Shown here: one piece after another, positions 1-5,832 of the stretch
How positions within the stretch are numbered: position 1 is the first letter of the stretch
Layout: each line of letters begins with the position of its first letter
Assembly: GCA_022447405.1 (NCBI GenBank)
Contig: JAKVCE010000047.1
Location: forward strand, 1-10,459
Source: Planctomycetota bacterium
Lineage (GTDB): Bacteria > Planctomycetota > UBA1135 > GCA-002686595
Direction of reading: 5' to 3'
DNA length: 10,459 bases
Notes under the pieces: model-generated
Database searches by the model: none
What the model was told of the DNA's origin: nothing
The model's input: only the letters and a program-made list of their open reading frames with translations
Position numbers and translations under genes: made by a program

Positions 1-924
1 CCTTTTCGCAACTGCTCTTCTTCATGCACAGAGAAGACCACCGTCTTCAACAACGGTCACGGAGGCGGGAGCGGGACACACCCTGGAAACTCCAACTGGA
101 CGTCTGGACAGGGCACCCAAGGGTCCTGGGAGACCTGGATCGGGAGCCGCGGAGACATCGCGCGCGCACAGCTCTACCTAGATGTGCGCTACGAAGGCGG
201 AAGCCATGGCAGCACAGGCCACAGCGAACCAGACCTGATCCTCGTCGACGACGAATCGCTGATCGCCACATCGAGCACCGGGAGCAACGAAGCTGTCGCT
301 TACATGGGGATGCTTGAGGTCCTCATTCAGTGGCACCATGAGGACCCTGTCGACGACTTCGAGCGCCGACGAAACGATGTCGTTTACTCATACCAAGGAA
401 ATCGAAACCCGTTCGTCGATCACCCGGAATGGGTCGACTGCCTCTTCGGTGGCGATTGTGAGTCGTCCGGCTTCCAGAGCTTCTGCTTTGGTGACGGCTC
501 AGGCACAGCCTGTCCCTGCGGCAACGATGGCGCCTCTGGCGGAGGGTGCGGAAACTCGACCGGCGCTGGCGCCGTCTTGAGCTCCACTGGCTCAGGCAGC
601 ATCACCTCAGCTGACCTCGTCCTCTCTGTCGCTGGGCTGCCCCCTGGACCAGGCCTTTACTTCCAAGGCAACAACGCGGTCAACTCGGGAGATGGGAACC
701 CCTTCGGGGACGGTTTGCGTTGCGTAGGCGGGCAAGTCGTTCGAATTGAAGTCCGCTTCTCTAGCTCAGGATCATCCGGGACGACGGGCCCCATCGCAGA
801 GCAGGGTGGCGTCAGCGCTGGCGACCTGAAGCGCTACCAGCTCTGGTATCGAGACACGAACGGCTCGCCGTGCGAGTCTGGCTTCAACTTAAGCAACGGC
901 TACGAGGTCATCTGGACTCCGTAG
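1..924 (+). CDS. Endonuclease I family secreted nuclease with planctomycete-type C-terminal tail (5' partial)
   Basis: The frame is open from the first base to the TAG at 922-924, so the gene starts before the window. The first ~145 encoded residues match the C-terminal half of endonuclease I (EndA/NucM/Vvn family, ββα-metal nucleases that cut DNA and often RNA non-specifically outside the cytoplasm). Visible blocks are RGDIARAQLYLDVRY (about nt 148-195), a WHHEDPVDDFE-RRND stretch (about nt 331-378) and QGNRNPFVDHPEW (nt 394-432). The upstream part with the catalytic histidine is outside the window. From about nt 469 a separate ~150-residue Gly/Ser-rich domain follows, with FCFGDGSGTACPCGN, FGDGLRC, YQLWYRD and FNLSNG. 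I recognise this as a tail repeated on many exported planctomycete proteins; its function is unknown, with anchoring or sorting as a guess. The first available ATG codons in this frame (304, 310) lie inside the nuclease domain and are not starts. Confidence 0.88.
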   Translation, partial: PFRNCSSSCTEKTTVFNNGHGGGSGTHPGNSNWTSGQGTQGSWETWIGSRGDIARAQLYLDVRYEGGSHGSTGHSEPDLILVDDESLIATSSTGSNEAVAYMGMLEVLIQWHHEDPVDDFERRRNDVVYSYQGNRNPFVDHPEWVDCLFGGDCESSGFQSFCFGDGSGTACPCGNDGASGGGCGNSTGAGAVLSSTGSGSITSADLVLSVAGLPPGPGLYFQGNNAVNSGDGNPFGDGLRCVGGQVVRIEVRFSSSGSSGTTGPIAEQGGVSAGDLKRYQLWYRDTNGSPCESGFNLSNGYEVIWTP

Positions 925-937
925 CCGAAGGATGAAG

Positions 938-971
938 AGAGGCGCACGACGGACATCCGCCGCGCGCCTCT
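938..971. terminator. Inverted repeat between convergent genes, possible bidirectional terminator
   Basis: Perfect 8-bp inverted repeat AGAGGCGC (938-945) / GCGCCTCT (964-971). The 18-nt loop contains a small nested CGG-ACAT-CCG stem. It lies 13 bp past the nuclease stop and in the short gap before the convergent peptidase gene ends. No T-run follows on either strand, so it is not a classic intrinsic terminator. Assignment rests on stem and position only. Confidence 0.4.
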
Positions 972-982
972 GTGCCTTCAAG

Positions 983-1005
983 CCTGAGGTCTTTGCTGGC
1001 TCAGG
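983..1005. terminator. Second inverted repeat in the convergent gap
   Basis: CCTGAG (983-988) pairs with CTCAGG (1000-1005) across an 11-nt loop, 11 bp beyond the stop of the minus-strand C25 peptidase gene. This places it where a terminator for that gene would be, but the stem is only 6 bp and there is no T-tract. It could be chance. Confidence 0.28.
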
Positions 1006-1015
1006 TCCGATCTCA

Positions 1016-3091
1016 CTAGTAGAGGTATTTGCAGCTGGGGTCCCCGTAAGCGGTGATCACGAGGAGCCCCTTGGTGCGAGCCCTGGAAGAGGCAGAGCGG
1101 GTCCTCCGCGTTCGACTGAGCGAGTCCGCGATGCCCTGCCCGTCCGTAAGGCGCTTGGAGATGAGGTATCCCGTGTCCGCTCCCCAGCTCTCATCACCCC
1201 AGGCGATCGAGCGAGGGTGGGTATAGAACATGACCCCCGTGTGGGAGAACATCCCAACAGCTGCATCCTCCATCAGGTCATGCGTGAGGTTGCTCGAGTA
1301 GGAGGGGCGCGCGTTGAGGCATGAGATCGAGATCACGATCGAGCGCGTGAAGGTCGTGGTGAGACCAGGTGCGTCCGAACCATGGATGAAGTTCCGGTTG
1401 TCCTTTGAGCTCCAGGTCCCGTCGTTCACTACGGTTCGATTCTCGCTGCCGTGGCCAGACCAGATCACCATGCCGGCTCCCCACATGTCGCTCCACTCGT
1501 CCGCTAGGGCGTCCTCCTCCATGTGAGCGTCGTAGCTGGGGTACTCGTACATCTCGTGCGTGCTGAAGACGCCAGTCCCGTAGCTGTCGAGGTCGCTCTT
1601 GATCTGACGACCCAGGGAGTCCATGCAGGTGTCGCTGGCAAACTCTGCCATCGCCAAGATGACGCGCCTACGGACGAGCCACTCGAAGAAATCTGGCGTG
1701 TCCGTCTGGTAGTCGATCTGCGCTTGGAGGTGATCATCTACATCAGAGACATCGCTGAAGGGGATCCTCGCTGCGGAGAGCTCCTCGTCGAAGTCGACGG
1801 GGTAGCTGTACACGTGGAAGCCGTAGCCAGCGACCGAGTAGTAAGTGTGGTCCATGTCATCCTCGTACTCGCCGGGGAAGCCGTCACCGTCAAGATCCCA
1901 GCACGGCTTGGTCAGCTCGGTGAAGTACATGTCCGTAGGAGAGATCTTGCACCGGTGGGTTGAGACTGAGTCATCGTCAGTAGGGTCAGCGATGTACGCG
2001 CCGCCAGGCCACGTCATCAACATCGGGACCTCTCCCACAGAGTCACTCGAGTCGCCTTGGTCATCGGGGTCCGGATCACCTAGCAAGAGCAGGTACTCGA
2101 CGCCGAGGTCTTGATATTCCGCGCGCAGGAAGGCGCGCATGCTGTCCGCGCGGTTGCTCCTGGGATAGTCCACTTCGATCTCTTCAACGGTCTTCACAAA
2201 GACGTCATGTCCTTGGTCCTCTTTCATGCCAATGAAAGGGTCGAGCTTTGTCGACGTGGTCCGAATGAGGTCTGTGGTGATGATCAGGTAGTCGCCATCC
2301 GTGTCTCGATACGAGAACACATAGCTGCCCAGGGTTCCCGGGGGGACGAGCAGCTCCTCGCTGATCTGAATCTTCTGCATGACGGGATCGCCCAGCTCTC
2401 TCTCGCGGAGCTCGCGGGTCATACCCAGTCGACGGTTGCAGGTGATCTGCGCATGGACCGAGGTGACCTTTGAGAGCACCTTGGTCTGCGGGTTCCACTG
2501 GAACGGACTGAAGGAGATCCGCGCGTAGCGATACCCGCGCCGCCCCCCCATGCCGAGGAGGCTGACCGGCTTTTCGGGGATCGCGACTTGAGCTGAATAG
2601 GCTGCAAGGTCACGCCCCTCTTCATCCAGTTGAACGCCCTCTGCGATCTCTCTGTAGAGGAAGGTCTCCCCGTTCTCACCGACGATCTCAGCCTCTGCAG
2701 CTCCGACGGGCGCGAGATCGAAGACCCCGAGGTCCTCCATTTGTACTCCGAGCACCTTCAGCTCCATCCCCTCGCCGGAGGCCTCATAGGGCAAGAGGAC
2801 CTTCGTCATCCTCATCCCGAGATCAGGCAAGCCAACGCGCGGAGCGAAGCTGCCGCCTTCGAGGGGTGCGCCTGCGACCTCGCGGACCCTGACCGTGCCA
2901 GTGTTGTCGCCGGCCTCTTGAATCAGGTGCTGCCGAGCGCCGAGGTTGATCTGGACTTTGAGCTCGGTTCGTCCGCGGCCAGCAGCCTGGAAGTTCCCGC
3001 CAGGTCGATGGGCTTGGAAGCTCTGCGCTTCAGCGGGGGATTGGGTGAGAGAGAGGGAGGCGAGCGCCGCCAAGAGATATGCGTTCTTCAT
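1016..3091 (-). CDS. Secreted gingipain-like cysteine peptidase (C25 family)
   Basis: 691 residues. The ATG at 3091 opens a typical signal peptide (MKNAYLLAALASLSL..., probable cleavage after AEA at residue 22), which supports this start. Residues ~24-250 are beta-rich and resemble the N-terminal/propeptide region of C25 proteins. The peptidase domain runs from about 265 (DGDYLIITTD) to the end (YGDPSCKYLY). The expected catalytic pair is present: His547 in WSGHGSE and Cys591 after a hydrophobic strand (RSIVISISC). A calcium-loop-like DLDGDG at 399-404 sits in an insert typical of non-gingipain C25 members. The family cleaves proteins outside the cell, with Arg/Lys specificity in Porphyromonas gingipains; specificity here cannot be read. 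The protein ends with the catalytic domain, with no C-terminal sorting domain. It converges on the exported nuclease gene, suggesting an extracellular scavenging role (inference). No Shine-Dalgarno sequence is evident. Confidence 0.88.
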   Translation of the reverse strand: MKNAYLLAALASLSLTQSPAEAQSFQAHRPGGNFQAAGRGRTELKVQINLGARQHLIQEAGDNTGTVRVREVAGAPLEGGSFAPRVGLPDLGMRMTKVLLPYEASGEGMELKVLGVQMEDLGVFDLAPVGAAEAEIVGENGETFLYREIAEGVQLDEEGRDLAAYSAQVAIPEKPVSLLGMGGRRGYRYARISFSPFQWNPQTKVLSKVTSVHAQITCNRRLGMTRELRERELGDPVMQKIQISEELLVPPGTLGSYVFSYRDTDGDYLIITTDLIRTTSTKLDPFIGMKEDQGHDVFVKTVEEIEVDYPRSNRADSMRAFLRAEYQDLGVEYLLLLGDPDPDDQGDSSDSVGEVPMLMTWPGGAYIADPTDDDSVSTHRCKISPTDMYFTELTKPCWDLDGDGFPGEYEDDMDHTYYSVAGYGFHVYSYPVDFDEELSAARIPFSDVSDVDDHLQAQIDYQTDTPDFFEWLVRRRVILAMAEFASDTCMDSLGRQIKSDLDSYGTGVFSTHEMYEYPSYDAHMEEDALADEWSDMWGAGMVIWSGHGSENRTVVNDGTWSSKDNRNFIHGSDAPGLTTTFTRSIVISISCLNARPSYSSNLTHDLMEDAAVGMFSHTGVMFYTHPRSIAWGDESWGADTGYLISKRLTDGQGIADSLSRTRRTRSASSRARTKGLLVITAYGDPSCKYLY

Positions 3092-3129
3092 CGGTTCTAG
3101 TGGTTTGGGGAGTCTGTTGCTGTTCGATT

Positions 3130-3147
3130 GAGCGGAGCGAGCCGCTC
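3130..3147. repeat. Short inverted repeat upstream of the C25 peptidase gene
   Basis: GAGCGG (3130-3135) and CCGCTC (3142-3147) form a perfect 6-bp stem with a 6-nt loop, 38 bp before the peptidase start in the divergent spacer. It could be an operator or part of the 5' leader, or chance in GC-rich DNA. Confidence 0.3.
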
Positions 3148-3190
3148 GACCCAGCCAGTTGCTCGTTAAGGGCTGACCGCGGACAAAAAA

Positions 3191-3221
3191 TTGCGATTTA
3201 CTCCCGAATAGCCCCTGTAAT
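3191..3221 (+). promoter_or_regulatory. Possible sigma70-like promoter for the FmdB gene
   Basis: TTGCGA (3191-3196) and TGTAAT (3216-3221, five of six matches to the -10 consensus) lie in the only AT-rich patch of the 203-bp divergent spacer. The 19-bp separation is longer than ideal. If used, the leader would be about 65-70 nt. This competes with the leaderless hypothesis for the same gene (TAGAAT at 3283). Confidence 0.2.
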
Positions 3222-3282
3222 CCCGAAAGGCCCTCTCCCCGCCTGCCCCTTAGCGCACCTATGAGCCTGGAAGGAACCGAGA

Positions 3283-3288
3283 TAGAAT
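3283..3288 (+). promoter_or_regulatory. TAGAAT -10-like hexamer 6 nt before the FmdB start
   Basis: TAGAAT ends 6 nt before the ATG at 3295, the spacing expected if transcription begins at or next to the start codon (leaderless mRNA). No good -35 is visible 16-18 bp upstream, and no Shine-Dalgarno sequence sits in the usual window. The same hexamer occurs near two other starts in this window. Confidence 0.3.
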
Positions 3289-3294
3289 CGAGCT

Positions 3295-3516
3295 ATGCCG
3301 ATCTACGAGTACGCCTGCGCAGACTGCGGACACCGCTTCGAAGAGCTGATCTTCGCCGACGAACACCCGCTCTGCCCCAAGTGCGAGAGCGCGGGCGCCG
3401 AGAAGCAGCTCTCGACCTTCTCCGCCATGGGGAGCCCCCAGCCCGAGCTCGGCCCTGGTCCTGGCCCCTGCGGCACCTGCGGTGACCCCCAAGGTCCCGG
3501 CGCCTGCTCGATGTAA
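3295..3516 (+). CDS. FmdB-family zinc-ribbon protein
   Basis: 73 residues beginning MPIYEYACADCGHRFEE, the hallmark N-terminus of the FmdB/CxxC_CxxC_SSSS small zinc-ribbon family. One zinc site is clear: Cys8/Cys11 (CADC) with Cys27/Cys30 (CPKC). The C-terminal part is Pro/Gly-rich and adds three cysteines (CGTC and a final ACSM), also common in this family. The family is named after a putative regulator of amidase/formamidase genes in Methylophilus, but the molecular role of most members is not established, so I assign no function beyond probable zinc binding. The ATG at 3295 gives the exact conserved N-terminus. It stands alone on its strand and ends 5 bp from the hutU stop. Confidence 0.88.
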   Translation: MPIYEYACADCGHRFEELIFADEHPLCPKCESAGAEKQLSTFSAMGSPQPELGPGPGPCGTCGDPQGPGACSM

Positions 3517-3521
3517 CCCCC

Positions 3522-5192
3522 TCAGTCGAGGAGCGGGATGTCCACGCCGCGCTCGCGCGCGCAGTCCTCGGCGTCTGAGTAGCCGGCGTCCACGTGGCGA
3601 ACGACGCCCATCCCTGGATCATTCGTGAGGACGCGCTCGAGCGCCGCCGCGGCCTCATCCGTCCCGTCAGCGACGGTCACCTGACCCGCGTGTAAGGAGT
3701 AGCCGATCCCGACGCCTCCGCCGTGGTGGAAGGAGACCCAGGTCGCCCCAGAGGCGACGTTCAACATCGCGTTCAAGAGCGGCCAGTCCGCGACCGCGTC
3801 CGTACCGTCGAGCATGTCCTCGGTCTCACGGTTCGGTGAGGCCACCGAGCCGCAGTCGAGGTGGTCGCGTCCGATGACGATGGGCGCGCTGATCTCGCCA
3901 GACCGAACCGCCTCATTGATCGCGATCCCTGCCTTGGCGCGCTCGCCATAGCCGAGCCAGCAGATGCGCGCGGGGAGCCCCTGGTACTGCACGCGCTCGC
4001 CAGCCATGCGGATCCAGCGGCAGAGGGCCTCGTCCTCCGGGAAGAGCTCCTGGATGATCCGATCGGTGACGGCGATGTCAGCGGGATCCCCAGAGAGCGC
4101 GGCCCACCTGAAGGGGCCCTTGCCCTCGCAGAAGAGCGGGCGCACGTACTTCGGCACGAAGCCCTCGAAGTCGAAGGCGTTCTCGAGGCCGGCTTGCTTG
4201 GCGTGGCCGCGCAGGTTGTTGCCGTAGTCAAAAGTGTCCGCGCCCCGCGCCTGCAGCTCGATCATCTGCTCGCAGTGTCGAACCATCGTGCGGAAGGACT
4301 CCTCCTGATACTTGTCCGGGTCCGCCTCGCGCAGCTCGAGCGCTTGGGTGAGGCTCATGCCGTCGGGGACGTAGCCCGCGAGCGGGTCGTGTGCGCTGGT
4401 CTGGTCCGTGAGGATGTCCGGCGTGATGTCTCGCTCGAGGAGGCGCGCGAGGAGCTCGGTCGCGTTCACCTCGACGCCGATGGACTTGGCGACGCCAGCC
4501 GCCTTCCACTCGAGCGCCTTGTCGATCGCCTCGTCGAGGTCGTCGATGCGCTCGTCGAGGTAGCGGGTGTCGAGGCGCTTCTGGATCCGCGCCGGGTCCA
4601 CCTCAGCGCAGAGGCATGTGCCCTCGTTCATGGTCGCCGCCAGGGGCTGGGCGCCGCCCATCCCGCCGAGGCCAGCGGTGACGACGAGGCGATTCTTCAA
4701 GGTGCCGCCGAAGTGCCGCTCCGCGGCCGCGGAGAAGGTCTCGTAGGTGCCCTGCAAGATCCCCTGTGTGCCGATGTAGATCCACGAGCCAGCGGTCATC
4801 TGGCCGTACATCATCTTCCCCTCGGCCTCGAGGTGTCGGAAGTGCTCCCAGTTGGCCCACTCGCCGACGAGGTTCGAGTTCGCGATGAGCACACGCGGCG
4901 CGCCCGCGTGGGTCTTCATCACGCCCACCGGCTTCCCTGACTGCACGAGGAGGGTCTCGTCCTCCTCCAAGCGCTTGAGCGTCGCGATGATCGCCTGGAA
5001 GCTCGGCCAGTCCCGCGCCGCCTTCCCGCTGCCGCCATAGACGATGAGGTTCTCCGGGTCCTCAGCGACCTCGGGGTCGAGGTTGTTCATGAGCATCCGC
5101 ATGGCGGCCTCGGAGCCCCAGCCCTTGCAGGTGAGCTCCGCGCCGCGCGGCGCGCGCTGGGGACCGGTCGGGATGCTGGAGAGGTCAGTCAT
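3522..5192 (-). CDS. hutU: Urocanate hydratase (urocanase)
   Basis: 556 residues, the normal size for HutU. It adds water to urocanate to give 4-imidazolone-5-propanoate, the second step of histidine degradation, in the cytoplasm, using tightly bound NAD+ as an electrophile. Supporting sequence: the N-terminal CKGWGSEAAMRMLMNNLDP (22-40), NLIVYGGSGKAARDW (48-62) with the active-site-region Tyr52, the NAD-binding GLGGMGGAQP (174-183), and RICWLGYGER with Cys411, equivalent to active-site Cys410 of the Pseudomonas enzyme. FHHGGGVGIGYSLHAG (488-503) is also characteristic. All expected blocks are intact. The ATG at 5192 follows the panD stop by 15 bp with no visible Shine-Dalgarno sequence, so co-transcription with panD is likely. 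It is the last gene of the minus-strand group; hutI and hutG are not downstream in this window. Confidence 0.98.
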   Translation of the reverse strand: MTDLSSIPTGPQRAPRGAELTCKGWGSEAAMRMLMNNLDPEVAEDPENLIVYGGSGKAARDWPSFQAIIATLKRLEEDETLLVQSGKPVGVMKTHAGAPRVLIANSNLVGEWANWEHFRHLEAEGKMMYGQMTAGSWIYIGTQGILQGTYETFSAAAERHFGGTLKNRLVVTAGLGGMGGAQPLAATMNEGTCLCAEVDPARIQKRLDTRYLDERIDDLDEAIDKALEWKAAGVAKSIGVEVNATELLARLLERDITPDILTDQTSAHDPLAGYVPDGMSLTQALELREADPDKYQEESFRTMVRHCEQMIELQARGADTFDYGNNLRGHAKQAGLENAFDFEGFVPKYVRPLFCEGKGPFRWAALSGDPADIAVTDRIIQELFPEDEALCRWIRMAGERVQYQGLPARICWLGYGERAKAGIAINEAVRSGEISAPIVIGRDHLDCGSVASPNRETEDMLDGTDAVADWPLLNAMLNVASGATWVSFHHGGGVGIGYSLHAGQVTVADGTDEAAAALERVLTNDPGMGVVRHVDAGYSDAEDCARERGVDIPLLD

Positions 5193-5207
5193 GAGCGCGG
5201 CGTCTGG

Positions 5208-5747
5208 TTAGCCGAAGTGGGAGTCGCAGAACTGGTCGATCTCCACGGGGTCCCAGCCGCGCTGCGCGAGGTCGAGGCGCAGCGAGTTGACGTCGACCGG
5301 GGGGATGTTCTGGATCGGGTGGACCTCGTTGCTGGTGGCGTCCACCACCTGGAACTCAAAGTCGTTCTCGAGGCCCTTGCTGACGTCGTAGCGCAGCAAC
5401 TTGTCCACCTCGTTCGTCCCCTTCTTGAAGGTGACCACCCGCGCGTCCACCTCGTAGAGCGCCTCAGGCGTGCTGTACTCCGAGGCGCAGATGATGACCT
5501 CGTCACCGGGCTGGCAGAGGCGGGCGGCGGCGCCGTTCAAGACGCAGCAGCGCGAGCCCTCCTCCCCGTGGATCACGTAGGTCCTGAGGCGTGAGCCGTT
5601 GGACTTGTTCCACACGTCCACGAACTCGAGCGGGTGGATCCCCGCGAGGCGACAGTGCGCCGGGTCGAGGGTGATAGACCCGTGGTAGTCGACGTCTGCG
5701 CCGGTCACGTGGAGGCCGTGGAGCTTGGCTCGGAAGATCTGGATCAT
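5208..5747 (-). CDS. panD: Aspartate 1-decarboxylase (PanD) with C-terminal extension
   Basis: 179 residues against about 126 in E. coli. PanD makes beta-alanine from L-aspartate for pantothenate/CoA synthesis. It is a pyruvoyl enzyme made by self-cleavage at Gly-Ser. Here the site is YHGS, Gly23-Ser24, so Ser24 would become the pyruvoyl group. Other conserved residues are present: Lys8, His10, Tyr21, Trp46, Arg53 (substrate carboxylate), Thr56-Tyr57, and NGAAA at 71-75. The core ends near residue 124. The remaining ~55 residues, ending in a probably helical SLRLDLAQRGWDPVEIDQF stretch, are not part of classic PanD. Position is odd: it lies between hutH (85 bp upstream) and hutU (15 bp downstream), with no other pantothenate gene in view. 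Most likely a genuine PanD; a changed substrate such as another acidic amino acid is possible but unproven. Confidence 0.92.
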   Translation of the reverse strand: MIQIFRAKLHGLHVTGADVDYHGSITLDPAHCRLAGIHPLEFVDVWNKSNGSRLRTYVIHGEEGSRCCVLNGAAARLCQPGDEVIICASEYSTPEALYEVDARVVTFKKGTNEVDKLLRYDVSKGLENDFEFQVVDATSNEVHPIQNIPPVDVNSLRLDLAQRGWDPVEIDQFCDSHFG

Positions 5748-5786
5748 GGGCGGCTTGGGTGTTGGTCAGTGGTCCAACGACCGCGC

Positions 5787-5816
5787 AGTCTACCCTGAGG
5801 GCTTGAGGTCCACCAA
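5787..5816 (-). promoter_or_regulatory. Possible promoter for panD-hutU
   Basis: On the minus strand TTGGTG (5816-5811) and TAGACT (5792-5787) are separated by 18 bp, inside the 85-bp gap between hutH and panD. A start about 7 nt downstream would give a leader of roughly 30-35 nt. Matches to the consensus are partial (about four of six each), so this is weak, and read-through from hutH is equally possible. Confidence 0.22.
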
Positions 5817-5832
5817 GTCGCCCCGAGGTGGG

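Noticed and set aside
932..1324. Plus-strand open frame (130 codons) starting just after the nuclease stop
   Set aside because: It overlaps the conserved 3' end of the C25 peptidase gene and contains no recognisable domain.
3092..3101. TAGAAC just before the C25 peptidase start as another leaderless -10 box
   Set aside because: It ends only 2 nt before the ATG, so transcription would begin inside the coding region and lose the start codon.
3861..4940. Long plus-strand open frame (359 codons) opposite hutU
   Set aside because: It is exactly antisense to conserved hutU coding sequence. The translation is Arg/Leu/Val/Ala-rich with no family resemblance, a usual effect of high GC3.
5761..5778. 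GTTGG/CCAAC inverted repeat upstream of panD
   Set aside because: A 5-bp stem with an 8-nt loop is too weak to call an operator or attenuator in GC-rich DNA.
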